The translations under genes and the position numbers were made by a program. A stretch of DNA of 64,000 nt from Epilithonimonas hominis (GTDB lineage: Bacteria > Bacteroidota > Bacteroidia > Flavobacteriales > Weeksellaceae). Shown in pieces: positions 35,196 to 44,585 of this stretch. Below the pieces are notes generated by a model, which worked only from the letters and a program-made list of their open reading frames with translations, was not told where the DNA came from and did not search any database. The stretch lies in assembly GCF_003730015.1 (NCBI RefSeq), contig NZ_RJTU01000071.1, positions 1-64,000 of the forward strand. The letters are read 5' to 3'. Numbering within the stretch: the first letter of the stretch is position 1; each line of letters opens with the position of its first letter.

Positions 35196-37754
35196 ATGTC
35201 AAAAAATTTAGTCATCGTCGAGTCTCCGGCAAAAGCAAAAACGATTCAGAAGTATTTAGGTAAGGATTATGAGGTCAAATCCAGCTTTGGACATATCCGT
35301 GATCTGCCTAAAAAAGGGATGGGAATCGACTTGTCGAATTTCACACCCGACTATGAAGTGTCTGCCGATAAAAAGAAACTCGTGACCGAGCTGAAGGCCG
35401 CAGTAAAAAAATCAGAAATGGTTTGGCTGGCGTCCGATGAAGACCGCGAAGGTGAAGCGATTGCGTGGCATCTTGCTGAAGAATTAAAATTGAAGCCTGA
35501 AAACCGAAAAAGAATTGTTTTCCACGAAATTACAAAAAATGCCATTCTAAAAGCGATTGAAAATCCGAGAGATATTGATCAGAATTTGGTAAACGCTCAG
35601 CAGGCGAGGAGAGTTCTGGACAGGATCGTTGGTTTCGAGATGTCGCCCGTGCTGTGGAAAAAAGTGAAGACAGGATTGTCTGCGGGAAGAGTGCAGTCTG
35701 TGGCAGTAAGATTGATTGTAGAGAGAGAGAAAGAAATCCGTGAATTTGTACCGAAACCAAGCTTCAAAGTAGAAGGGGTTTTTCTGAATGATGGAAAGCA
35801 GGAAATTGCGGCCAAACTTAAAAAAGATTTTGAGAAGGAATCAGATGCAGAGACTTTTCTGCAGCAAGCTCAAACCACAGAATTCAAAGTTCTGAATGTA
35901 GAAACCAGACCGGGAACCAGAACCGCTTCGGCTCCATTTACAACATCTACATTGCAACAGGAAGCATCTTCCAGACTAGGATATAATGTTACCACTACTA
36001 TGCGACTGGCGCAGCGACTTTACGAGGAAGGATTCATTACCTATATGAGAACGGATTCCGTGAATCTTTCTCAGGAAGCGATTAATGGTGCGAAAGCTCA
36101 GATTCTTTCAGAATACGGCGAAAATTATTCTAAGCCAAGAAATTATACAACAAAATCATCGTCTGCACAGGAAGCACACGAGGCCATTCGCCCGACAGAT
36201 TTTTCGGTGAAAACCGTAGGCGATGCGCAGCTAAACAAGCTGTATCAATTGATCTATAGAAGAACGCTTGCTTCCCAGATGGAGAATGCGAAAATAGAGA
36301 AAACGGTGATAGAAATCGGGAATCCAAAAATACCTCAGCATTTTGAAGCGCAGGGAGAGGTGATTATTTTCGATGGTTTCCTGAAAGCTTATGGCATCGT
36401 AAAAACAGAAGATGATGATGATGAAAGCAACGAAAAGCTATTACCAAAAGTAAAAGTGGGAGAAATCCTAGATTATAAAACCATCACTGCAACAGAAAAA
36501 TTCACAAAACCCGCTGCAAGATTTACCGAAGCAGGATTGGTGAAGAAATTGGAAGAACTGGGAATCGGACGTCCATCTACGTATGCACCCACAATCCAGA
36601 CGATCCAAAACCGTGAGTATGTAGATAAGAGAGAAATAGAGCCGCAGACAAGAGAGATCGTTAAGATGACATTGGGCAAATCTGGTGTGAAGAAAGAAGT
36701 TCTCGAAGAGAAGTTTGGCGGAGATAAGAATAAATTTGTTCCAACGGACATTGGCGAAGTAGTAAATGACTTCTTAACCGATAATTTTGCTGAGATTCTG
36801 GACTACGGCTTCACTGCAAGAGTGGAAGAAGGCTTTGACGAGATTGCCAATGGCGACCAGAAGTGGAAGGAAATGATTACGGATTTCTACTCCAAGTTCC
36901 ACCCGAGAATTGAAGATGTGGAAGAAAATGCTGATAGGGCAACCGGCGAAAGAATCCTGGGTGTAGATCCGAAAAGCGGTAAGAATGTCCACGCTAGAAT
37001 TGGAAGATTCGGGCCGATGATCCAGATTGGGGAGCAGGATGACGATGAAAAACCGACATTCGCTTCATTGATGGCCAACCAAAATATAGCAACCATTACT
37101 TTGGAAGAAGCTTTGGAGCTATTCAAGCTGCCATTTGATCTTCAGGAGGTGGACGGTCAACCGGTTTCTGTGGGCGTGGGAAGATTTGGTCCTTATGTGA
37201 AATGGGGCGAAACGTATATCAGCATTCCTAAAGGCGAAGATCCGCTATCCGTGAATCAGGAAAGAGCGGAGGAACTCATCAACGAAAAGAAAAGAGCCGA
37301 TGCGCCAATTGCCACTTATAAAGGCGAGCCTGTAACGAAAGGAACAGGAAGATTCGGACCGTTTATCAAATACAAGAGTATCTTTGTCAATGTGCCAAAG
37401 CGATATGACTTCGATAATCTTTCCCAGAGCGACATCAATGAACTGATTGATGCGAAGCTGGATAAAGAGGCTAACCGTTACATTCAGCAGTGGGAAAAAG
37501 AAAAAATCGCCATAGAGAATGGTCGTTGGGGTCCATTTATCAAATTTGGAAAGGCGAATTTTAAGATCCCGAAAAAGGCAGACGATACTAAATATGAAGC
37601 CGAAGAGCTGAAAGAGATCTCTCTAGATGAAGTGAAGAAATGGATCACCGAACAGGATCCGAAAGCTTTTGCCGAGAAAAAAAAACCTGCCGCTAAGAAA
37701 GCAACTACCGCGAAAAAGCCTGCTGCGAAAAAAGCGCCAGCGAAAAAGAAGTAA
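35196..37754 (+). CDS. topA: type I DNA topoisomerase
   Basis: 852 residues. The Toprim domain begins MSKNLVIVESPAKAKTIQKY and contains SDEDREGEAIAWH; the active-site Tyr is at about 282 in FITYMRTDSVNL. The C-terminal third has several short repeats around GRFGP (about residues 595, 660, 710 and 770) instead of cysteine zinc fingers. The last 25 residues are a Lys/Ala-rich histone-like tail. It relaxes negative supercoils in the nucleoid. A terminator follows. Confidence 0.97.
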   Translation: MSKNLVIVESPAKAKTIQKYLGKDYEVKSSFGHIRDLPKKGMGIDLSNFTPDYEVSADKKKLVTELKAAVKKSEMVWLASDEDREGEAIAWHLAEELKLKPENRKRIVFHEITKNAILKAIENPRDIDQNLVNAQQARRVLDRIVGFEMSPVLWKKVKTGLSAGRVQSVAVRLIVEREKEIREFVPKPSFKVEGVFLNDGKQEIAAKLKKDFEKESDAETFLQQAQTTEFKVLNVETRPGTRTASAPFTTSTLQQEASSRLGYNVTTTMRLAQRLYEEGFITYMRTDSVNLSQEAINGAKAQILSEYGENYSKPRNYTTKSSSAQEAHEAIRPTDFSVKTVGDAQLNKLYQLIYRRTLASQMENAKIEKTVIEIGNPKIPQHFEAQGEVIIFDGFLKAYGIVKTEDDDDESNEKLLPKVKVGEILDYKTITATEKFTKPAARFTEAGLVKKLEELGIGRPSTYAPTIQTIQNREYVDKREIEPQTREIVKMTLGKSGVKKEVLEEKFGGDKNKFVPTDIGEVVNDFLTDNFAEILDYGFTARVEEGFDEIANGDQKWKEMITDFYSKFHPRIEDVEENADRATGERILGVDPKSGKNVHARIGRFGPMIQIGEQDDDEKPTFASLMANQNIATITLEEALELFKLPFDLQEVDGQPVSVGVGRFGPYVKWGETYISIPKGEDPLSVNQERAEELINEKKRADAPIATYKGEPVTKGTGRFGPFIKYKSIFVNVPKRYDFDNLSQSDINELIDAKLDKEANRYIQQWEKEKIAIENGRWGPFIKFGKANFKIPKKADDTKYEAEELKEISLDEVKKWITEQDPKAFAEKKKPAAKKATTAKKPAAKKAPAKKK

Positions 37755-37776
37755 AATTTTACGGATAAAAAAAGTT

Positions 37777-37810
37777 AACCCTTTTAGCGTTTTCAACTCT
37801 GAAAGGGTTT
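37777..37810 (+). terminator. terminator of topA
   Basis: Stem AACCCTTT / AAAGGGTT followed by a T7 run. Confidence 0.85.
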
Positions 37811-38152
37811 TTTATTTTGTGATCAGCAGTTTTGTAAATATTTGCTCAAAGTCGGGAGACTTTGCGCAGCTTCCGTTTTAGTCTGCCTTTTGGATTTCAA
37901 GCAGTTCTCTGTCATAATCGAAAGTTCCAACAGATTTATCTACGATATTACCTCCAAAAGCATTTTTCCGGCATAAAGAATTGTTTAAAATTATCCGTTC
38001 ACAAATCCATAACGAATAAAAAAACTCCCACAGCTTCCGTTCAACAGGAGTTTATCTCAGCATTTTTATTTTTTATTTTATTTCGATGATTTTTCAATTC
38101 ATTGTTGGCTCTTCGAGCCCAACGAAACTCTGGTTATAAGCTGAAATATTTT
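37811..38152. other. intergenic region with a possible gene remnant and two hairpins
   Basis: On the minus strand a short frame ends at TTA 37878-37880 and reads sensibly for about 27 residues (AFGGNIVDKSVGTFDYD then RELLEIQKAD) but has no credible start, so it may be the end of a lost gene. A hairpin AAACTCC / GGAGTTT lies at 38020-38052 and another, GTTGGCTC TTC GAGCC-AAC, near 38103-38122. Nothing else is recognised. Confidence 0.35.
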
Positions 38153-39142
38153 TTAGATTTCTTCAAAATATTCTTTCAAATTCAAATTAGACCTTCCGTA
38201 GCTAACAATCTTAATATTTAAAGGTACATTTTTAAATTTTTCAATTGCTTTTTGCAAGGATTCTAAAATCCAATATTCTTCGTTCCCAAAAACTCCACCT
38301 CCAACTAAAGTTAAATAAACCAAATCTGAGTTGTTCTTTTCCATGTTTAACATCCCGGCGTACAGAGTTGCCTCGTATAATGCTTCAAGAATAATCCTGG
38401 CAAAATATTCCCAATAAAATGATTCTATCTGACTATATCCAACCGGTAAAGCAGAACAATATATTTGAGATACTTTTTGTTTTACTTCGGATAATGTAAC
38501 TTCAGTTTGCCACTGTATTCCAACTTTAAGTTTTCCTTTTAATCTTTCTCTTTCATTATTATTGAGTTGAGCAATTTTTTTATTAATGGTTAAAAGTCCA
38601 TTTTGAGAAAGCAGAGCATATCCATTTTTCATTTTCCACAAATTTAGATTTTCATTATCTAATTCTTTTCCAATGAGTTCTAAACAATCAATTTGGTGCT
38701 CTTCAGTTTGTCCATTTTGTCCATTTATTTCCACAAAATAATTTCTGTAAATTGTTCCTGCTCCACAAGACATTGCACAGATTGGACCTTGAGTTCTATC
38801 AAATTCATATCTGTCAATTCCCATTTCTGGAGTTATATTTGGATTTATCATTTCAAGTAAATTAAATTGAGAAGCAACTTGAAATAATGCATTTTCATTT
38901 TCAGGTTGATTATGTAGATTTTTTACATCTGCTACAATCTCACTTACACGAATTTTACCATTGTAGTTATTAATTTGAGGGTTTTGATTTCTTAATTCTT
39001 CCAAGCTCGGAATTTCTAACTTCCCAAAAGTGAATTTTTTAGAATTCGCCAATGAAATAAAATAATCATTTTCAACAATTAATTTACTTTTTACATTTTC
39101 TGGAGACTCCTCTTGAAATCCTGTTAAATCTTTGAACCACAT
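38153..39142 (-). CDS. protein of unknown function, possibly a divergent macro-domain protein
   Basis: 329 residues, no signal peptide or membrane segment. Conserved-looking blocks are QGPICAMSCGAGTIYRNYF (about 133-151), QIYCSALPVGYSQ (about 227-239) and VYLTLVGGGVFGNEEYWI (about 277-294), then IKIVSYGRSN. The last two blocks recall the C-terminal strand and GxFG loop of macro domains, including the TIGR02452/PARG-like group that binds ADP-ribose. This is a structural guess. The gene is isolated, looks AT-richer than its neighbours and has a large palindrome upstream. Confidence 0.6.
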   Translation of the reverse strand: MWFKDLTGFQEESPENVKSKLIVENDYFISLANSKKFTFGKLEIPSLEELRNQNPQINNYNGKIRVSEIVADVKNLHNQPENENALFQVASQFNLLEMINPNITPEMGIDRYEFDRTQGPICAMSCGAGTIYRNYFVEINGQNGQTEEHQIDCLELIGKELDNENLNLWKMKNGYALLSQNGLLTINKKIAQLNNNERERLKGKLKVGIQWQTEVTLSEVKQKVSQIYCSALPVGYSQIESFYWEYFARIILEALYEATLYAGMLNMEKNNSDLVYLTLVGGGVFGNEEYWILESLQKAIEKFKNVPLNIKIVSYGRSNLNLKEYFEEI

Positions 39143-39154
39143 TTTTTTTAATTT

Positions 39155-39212
39155 TTAAGTCTACGCTTCGACGCTAAGTGCAGTTGCGTCTGAAGAATGC
39201 GAAGTTACTTAA
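39155..39212. repeat. imperfect palindrome between two divergent genes
   Basis: Outer arms TTAAGT / ACTTAA, middle CTTC / GAAG, inner GACGC / GCGTC around an 11-base loop, about 58 bases overall. It lies 13 bases upstream of the unknown gene ending at 38153 and about 200 bases upstream of the GreA/GreB gene. It could be an operator, a terminator for antisense transcripts or a mobile-element trace. Confidence 0.6.
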
Positions 39213-39417
39213 AAAATGTATATTTACATTGCAGACAATGAAGCAATTGCGTCTTAGCTGCTGTTGGTTTCAGTGCTGGCTTTATAGTTAAATGCTTTTC
39301 GAAATAGGTTTGCAAACTTTATAACCTTATAGCTCTTAAGTTTTTTTGGTAAATTTTTTGAACTCAAAACATATCAGTAATTTTAAGTTTAACAGAATAA
39401 ATGTAACACTGGAATAT

Positions 39418-39918
39418 ATGAGTAGAGGATTTGTGAAAGAAGGTGATCAGGAGGAACTCCCGATGATTCCGCCCCGTGCCGATTTGCCACCAGGTACGGT
39501 AAACTTCGTTACGGAGTTCGGATACGCTCAGTTACTCGCAGAACGTGATGAAATGATTCACGAGCGCGAAAACACCTTGATTTCGGACGAGAATGAAAAT
39601 CGAATTGCCGTCAATTTAATCAATGCGAAATTGCAATTGTTACTCGATCGAATTGCGTCTGCGAAAATTGTTAATCTTGCCAAACAACCAAAAAATATTG
39701 TGAGGTTCGGTGCTGAAGTATTTTTTAAAGTTGACTCTGATCCCACAATCCAGCACTATCAAATCGTGGGCGTAGATGAGGCCAATGTTGCGGAAGGAAA
39801 AATAGCGTTTACCTCTCCGATTGCGAAAATCTTTATGGACAGAAAGGTAGGCGATCGAGTGACATTGAAATTGGGAAAAGCGGAAAAGCAATTTGAAATT
39901 GTGTCGATAAAATACTGA
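39418..39918 (+). CDS. GreA/GreB family transcription elongation factor
   Basis: 166 residues from the ATG 39418, giving MSRGFVKEGDQEELP, the usual start; an upstream in-frame TTG adds unconserved residues. An N-terminal coiled coil (PGTVNFVTEFGYAQLLAERDE onwards to about 95) is followed by the Gre C-terminal domain (YQIVGVDEANVAEGKIAFTSP, PIAKIFMDRKVGDRVTL). Gre factors enter the RNA polymerase channel and stimulate cleavage of backtracked RNA. The acidic tip (ISDENENR) that carries the catalytic acids is present. Confidence 0.92.
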   Translation: MSRGFVKEGDQEELPMIPPRADLPPGTVNFVTEFGYAQLLAERDEMIHERENTLISDENENRIAVNLINAKLQLLLDRIASAKIVNLAKQPKNIVRFGAEVFFKVDSDPTIQHYQIVGVDEANVAEGKIAFTSPIAKIFMDRKVGDRVTLKLGKAEKQFEIVSIKY

Positions 39919-40169
39919 TCGGATTATAAAGTGTCTGACTGTTGATTTGAACTTGGTCGATGATCGCATTGTTGCTAACGGAAAAAGTATTGCTGAAGTG
40001 TGGGGTAAATTTAACTGAAAGTTCAATTTCGAACAACCGGAGCAGATGCTTTTTCGGATTGTCTAAATTAATAATACAACGATATGAAAAGCAGCGGCGG
40101 CTAAAGGAAACGAATGGTGGTTTATATATTCAACCTCGCCTTTTGCAAATAAATTATTAGGCGTAGTTT
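39919..40169. other. non-coding stretch between convergent genes
   Basis: 251 bases between the Gre-factor gene and the LPO_1073-like gene. No clear terminator hairpin or gene is recognised. Confidence 0.4.
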
Positions 40170-40745
40170 TTATTTGAAGAGCTCTTTTATTTCAATTTGT
40201 GAAAATTGAGCAAGATTCATCCATCCTATAAGTCTCCCAATTGGTGTCAATCTATAGTGTCCAACATACTTTGTCTCAGCTAATTCAATAAGTTCTATAA
40301 TATTCGTCAAATTATTTTTTCTACAGTAATCTTTAATAGTTTCATAGTTCTTCCCTTTTATTTCTTCATACTCATTAATAAGGGCTGGAATAATTTCCAC
40401 ATAAACAAATCCCATTGGTTCTAGAACGCGTTTTAAGGAAAGATATTGAATTTCACTTATGGTTATTTCTTTAACTGCTGTAATTGAATTTAGTGTAGGT
40501 TTTATATTAATATTTATGTAGTCTAATGGATTGTTTGGCATTTTCGCCTCATGAATCAAAATTTTTAAACTTAAATAATCAATATGAATTTTATTAAGAG
40601 AGGGTATAACTGAAAGCGCTTCTGAAGAAATTAATTCAATTATTTCTGGACAATCCTTTGATATTGAAGTACAAAGAATTTCAGATAGTAATTTATAATT
40701 ACTTTTAGCACCTCTCTTTGCAGCATTTACAGTCATTGCTTGCAT
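40170..40745 (-). CDS. LPO_1073/Vpar_1526-like protein, probably 5'-truncated
   Basis: 191 residues. The C-terminus (KYVGHYRLTPIGRLIGWMNL) matches the family pattern H-x-LTPxGxxI, and the N-terminal part (EALSVIPSLNKIHIDYLSLKIL) fits the middle of LPO_1073/Vpar_1526-type proteins, which are normally longer. Reading upstream of the ATG, the same frame continues with PSLQFEMQAM, sensible for the family, but is closed by a TAG ten residues before. Sequence further upstream has family-like words in another frame. The gene may be a remnant. Function of the family is unknown. Confidence 0.55.
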   Translation of the reverse strand: MQAMTVNAAKRGAKSNYKLLSEILCTSISKDCPEIIELISSEALSVIPSLNKIHIDYLSLKILIHEAKMPNNPLDYININIKPTLNSITAVKEITISEIQYLSLKRVLEPMGFVYVEIIPALINEYEEIKGKNYETIKDYCRKNNLTNIIELIELAETKYVGHYRLTPIGRLIGWMNLAQFSQIEIKELFK

Positions 40746-40959
40746 TTCAAATTGTAAAGAAGGCTAATACAAATTATATCTATTGCGCTTATCCTGAAAT
40801 ATAGAAAGATAAACGCAGTTTTAATAAAAAAGTTTTTGTCAGGAGAACTTGTGGCTCTTGCATATACATTTACGAAAACATCTGCAACCAAAAAAATTAA
40901 CGGGCAATCTAAAGTTTTATTAATATTTTTGATGCCTAAACCAAGAAAACACATTCTGC

Positions 40960-42309
40960 ATGGAACATAATCGACTTTGGATAGATTTAAAAGGCTTTCC
41001 ATGGCTGCCGTTTTTTGTGTCGATAGCCATTTGGATTTTGCTGGCAAGCGCTAATTTTTACTATCAGAGCCAGGGTGGTTATACTGGGACAGGCATCCTT
41101 TTCCCGATTTCCGTGATCTATCCCAACCAGTTTCTCTGGAGCGGTTTCGTGTGTGCGTTTTTGTTTCTGGCTTTGGGTGTGCTGGGTTTCCTATATGCAC
41201 AGAAAATTAATGTTTTTTTTCTTTTTCTGGTAGCTATTGGATTGGTGTTGTTAGGAAATCTGAGTCAGGGTAATTTTGATATTTCTTTTCTGCAACCGTT
41301 TTATCTAAAAGGACGGCAATATTATACCGATGCACTAAACATTACGGATAGCAGTGTTTGGCTAAGGGATTTTGCCGACAATCTGGATCAGTTCCAGATG
41401 CATACCAAGACCCACCCGCCATTTGTTACGCTTTTGCATTTTTGGATTCTGAATCTCTCGAATATCGAAACGTTGGCAATTGTTTTTTTTGCTATTGGAT
41501 GTTTGTCTTTTCCGTTGTTTTATAAGATTTTAGTTTATCTCGATTTTGAAGAGACCAGAAGGAAGTGGATGTTGCTTTTGTTTGCCGTGATTCCTTCCGT
41601 TAATATCTATCTTTTGGTGTCTATAGATGCATTAGTCCTTACCTCAACGTTATTATTCCTGTTAGGAATGGCGCGGATATATCAACAGCATAAGATAGAT
41701 TCGGCTTCTTTCTTCCTCATCACGATCGGTTTGATCCTGACTAATCTTTTGACATTCTCAGGTCTTTTTCTGTTTGCGTTGCTGGGCTTTGTCAGTTTAT
41801 ACTTTTTAGTGAAGGGACAATGGAGTTTCGTTTGGCTTAGCCTTATGAGTGCCATCATTTTCGTGATGACATTTGTGTTGATTTATGCCACGACAGGTTA
41901 TAACCAGCTGGAGACCTTTTTACTGGCATCACACTCAGAAAACCCGGATGGATTCCGGTTATTCCATCAGCCATTGGTTTATCTGATGACCAGGCTGGAA
42001 GATATCTGCGAAATATTCCTGTTTCTGTCCTTCGGTTTTTTGGCGGTTTTCTTCTCTAAAAAAGAAGGAACGGAAGTCTTTGAAGATAATTATATCAATA
42101 TTCTGTTTTTTTCTGCCGTTGCCTCACTGTCTGCAATGCTTTTGACTGGTGCTTACGGAACCGGCGAAACCGCCAGGGCTTGTCTTTTTATGGTGCCGTA
42201 TTTTCTGATATTGCTCAAAAATATAGATTCCGGACAATTTAGATGCCTGTTTTTTCTGTGCCTGCTGCAGACGTTCGGGATGCAGATGATTGGGAATTAT
42301 TACTGGTAA
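40960..42309 (+). CDS. multispanning membrane glycosyltransferase (GT-C fold, GT39-like)
   Basis: 449 residues with about 11 hydrophobic helices. The first periplasmic loop contains acidic residues and THPPF (DNLDQFQMHTKTHPPFVTLL), typical of GT39/ArnT-like enzymes that use polyprenyl-phosphate sugars. It would add a sugar on the periplasmic side. It is the first gene of the exopolysaccharide locus, and the next gene begins 11 bases after its stop. Confidence 0.75.
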   Translation: MEHNRLWIDLKGFPWLPFFVSIAIWILLASANFYYQSQGGYTGTGILFPISVIYPNQFLWSGFVCAFLFLALGVLGFLYAQKINVFFLFLVAIGLVLLGNLSQGNFDISFLQPFYLKGRQYYTDALNITDSSVWLRDFADNLDQFQMHTKTHPPFVTLLHFWILNLSNIETLAIVFFAIGCLSFPLFYKILVYLDFEETRRKWMLLLFAVIPSVNIYLLVSIDALVLTSTLLFLLGMARIYQQHKIDSASFFLITIGLILTNLLTFSGLFLFALLGFVSLYFLVKGQWSFVWLSLMSAIIFVMTFVLIYATTGYNQLETFLLASHSENPDGFRLFHQPLVYLMTRLEDICEIFLFLSFGFLAVFFSKKEGTEVFEDNYINILFFSAVASLSAMLLTGAYGTGETARACLFMVPYFLILLKNIDSGQFRCLFFLCLLQTFGMQMIGNYYW

Positions 42310-42320
42310 AATCAAAAGCT

Positions 42321-43370
42321 ATGCTGAATAATTTAACAGGGCTGAGGTTTTATACAGCCATTTGGGTGTTTCTTTATCATTTTTGTGTCTACACTGGTGG
42401 ATTGGATAATTTTTTTGTGAGAAAAGGCTATCTCGGTGTTGATATATTTTTTGTGTTAAGTGGATTTATTCTCACTTATGCTTATTATAAAAGTTTTTTT
42501 GTGGAAAAGGTTAGCTGGAAAAAATACCATAATTTTATCCTGAAACGTTTTGCCAAAATCTATCCGCTTCAGATCCTTACATTTTTCATTGTCGGAATAC
42601 TTCTGCTGACGGGGAAATATATATTTCATCAGAAGGATTTAATTATCCGCCCGGATCACATTATCTCAAACCTGTTGATGATCCACGCCTGGAATATTAA
42701 TGATGCCCTGAGCTGGAATACTCATTCCTGGAGCTTGTCGGATGAGTGGTTTGCTTATCTCTTCTTGTTTATTACAGCCGTTTTTGTCATCAAAGTCAAT
42801 AAATTATGGGGCAGAATTGCATTGGGCGCTGTTGTTTTGTTTTTTATTGTAAAGTGGTTCCGTATTGAAAATTTTGATCTTAATGAGTATACTTATAATG
42901 GCCTGGAAAGAATAGTCCCGGAGTTTTTTCTGGGAATTTCTGTGGGATTGCTCAGGTACGATTTTCAGCTTTCTAAAAGAGCTGCAAGCTCAGTTTTCGT
43001 TGTTGGTTGTCTGATGTTTCTTATTCTTGCTTTTTTAGATTACAAAGTAGATGCGTTTTGTATGATCGCATTCGCAACAATTATTTATGCTCTGTCATTC
43101 AAAACATATTTTGACAGCATGTTTGACACTAAAACTATGGTTTATCTGGGTAATATCTCCTTTGCATTTTATATGTTCCAACTTACGGCGTTTTATCTTT
43201 TCAAACCTTTCCAGGCATATATAGCGGGACAGAACCTGTCTGGATATATTGTGGTGCCATTAGAATTGCTGTTGCTGGTTATGATTAATCTAGCTCTGGC
43301 ATCTCTGTCTTTTCGATATTTTGAAGAGCCTGCAAGAATATATCTGGTGGAGCGCTTTAAAAAAGAATAA
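42321..43370 (+). CDS. acyltransferase family 3 membrane protein
   Basis: 349 residues from the ATG 42321; a longer in-frame start overlaps the previous gene by 67 bases and is less likely. The acyltransferase-3 signatures are LTGLRFYTAIWVFLYHF with catalytic His20 and GYLGVDIFFVLSGFILTY, and there are about ten membrane helices. Such proteins O-acetylate or otherwise acylate polysaccharides (OatA/WecH type). Context suggests modification of the exopolysaccharide made here. Confidence 0.9.
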   Translation: MLNNLTGLRFYTAIWVFLYHFCVYTGGLDNFFVRKGYLGVDIFFVLSGFILTYAYYKSFFVEKVSWKKYHNFILKRFAKIYPLQILTFFIVGILLLTGKYIFHQKDLIIRPDHIISNLLMIHAWNINDALSWNTHSWSLSDEWFAYLFLFITAVFVIKVNKLWGRIALGAVVLFFIVKWFRIENFDLNEYTYNGLERIVPEFFLGISVGLLRYDFQLSKRAASSVFVVGCLMFLILAFLDYKVDAFCMIAFATIIYALSFKTYFDSMFDTKTMVYLGNISFAFYMFQLTAFYLFKPFQAYIAGQNLSGYIVVPLELLLLVMINLALASLSFRYFEEPARIYLVERFKKE

Positions 43371-43441
43371 AGTTTTCTTTGAAATAAGAATTATATTTGA
43401 ACTGTTTAATAAAATATTAAAACGATATACCTGGCGTATTA

Positions 43442-44572
43442 ATGACATTTTTACATCCTGTTTTTACCATAGTTTTTGTATTTCTTATCTTCTACAGCTT
43501 GGTGGAGGTTAATAGAGGAGACAATAACAAAACGCCTAAGTTTATCTTCTGGACTATTGGCGCATATATGATTGTAGCAGTGGGTTACAGAAAATATGTT
43601 GGTGCAGATTATCCAGTCTATGAGGGGATGTATAACCAATATTTCCCAACGGTAGATTTTGGAATATTGTTCGATAAAATGTTGTTTCGTGAGTCCAAAG
43701 TAGATGTAGAATGGATGTATGGGATGCTTAATAAGTTGGTTTTTCTTACGGGTGTCCCTTTCAAAGACTTTACGCTCATTAGCGCGATTATTACTATCTC
43801 AGGTAAACTGTATGTATATTACAAAAACAGTCAATATCCTGTTTTTTCTGTATTGCTGTTCCTTATTCCAGCATATTTTATAGCAGATAGTGGTCACATG
43901 CGACAAGCATTGGGAATGACATTTTGTATGCTGTCGTTTCAATTTATCAAGGAACGAAAAATTTGGTGGTATCTACTGTGTGTTTATATCGCATTCGGAT
44001 TTCATAAATCTACGATTGTCTTTCTGCCAGCATATTGGCTAGCTATTATACCAATGAATTCCAGCCGGATATTCTATGCCATTCTGGCTTGTATTATTTT
44101 ATCCCCGTTTCAGATTTACAATGCATTTTCTAGTTTTCTAGATACGCTCAATGTTCAGGATGTCTCTAATGGATATAATGGATATATCAATTATGAATCT
44201 TCCGGATCTAGCTTTATGGACGGACTGATGTTGGTTTTCAGCTTTTTGCTGGTTACTTTTGATAAGGCAACCTGCCAAAAAATTTACTATTATGAATATA
44301 TGCGGAATATTCTAGTAACGGGAATCTGCCTCTATTTCATCATGCGCAGTAATCCTGTTTTTTCCACCAGACTCGTTGGTTCATATCTGGGATTTGCACC
44401 ACTTGTCGTTCCGAATATCGTTGCTGCAATGGATAATAAAAACACCAAAAAAATGACCCATCTTTTTTTTGTAGCATTTATGATTTTCTACTATTTCGTA
44501 TTTGCTAAATATCAGGGTAACGCAGGTAGATTCACACCGGACAAATACCAGAATTTCTTGTGGAGCAATTAA
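43442..44572 (+). CDS. EpsG family protein, probable polysaccharide polymerase (Wzy-like)
   Basis: 376 residues, about ten transmembrane helices. The N-terminal loop GADYPVYEGMYNQYFP and the later FGFHKSTIVFLPAYWLA are hallmarks of EpsG/Wzy-type proteins that join repeat units on the periplasmic side of the inner membrane. Located between the acyltransferase and a GT-C enzyme. It is the only polymerase candidate in the window. Confidence 0.85.
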   Translation: MTFLHPVFTIVFVFLIFYSLVEVNRGDNNKTPKFIFWTIGAYMIVAVGYRKYVGADYPVYEGMYNQYFPTVDFGILFDKMLFRESKVDVEWMYGMLNKLVFLTGVPFKDFTLISAIITISGKLYVYYKNSQYPVFSVLLFLIPAYFIADSGHMRQALGMTFCMLSFQFIKERKIWWYLLCVYIAFGFHKSTIVFLPAYWLAIIPMNSSRIFYAILACIILSPFQIYNAFSSFLDTLNVQDVSNGYNGYINYESSGSSFMDGLMLVFSFLLVTFDKATCQKIYYYEYMRNILVTGICLYFIMRSNPVFSTRLVGSYLGFAPLVVPNIVAAMDNKNTKKMTHLFFVAFMIFYYFVFAKYQGNAGRFTPDKYQNFLWSN

Positions 44573-44585
44573 TGTTTTGAAAATA

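Noticed and set aside
35351-37126. Several antisense open frames over topA
   Set aside because: They are shadows caused by codon bias in the real gene, without starts or recognisable products.
37811-40960. Complete mobile element or prophage in the accessory region
   Set aside because: No integrase, transposase, phage structural gene or matching terminal repeats could be found.
40733-41047. Minus-strand 104-residue frame as a separate gene
   Set aside because: It overlaps the start of the GT-C gene, has no recognisable product and probably covers the decayed 5' part of the LPO_1073-like gene.
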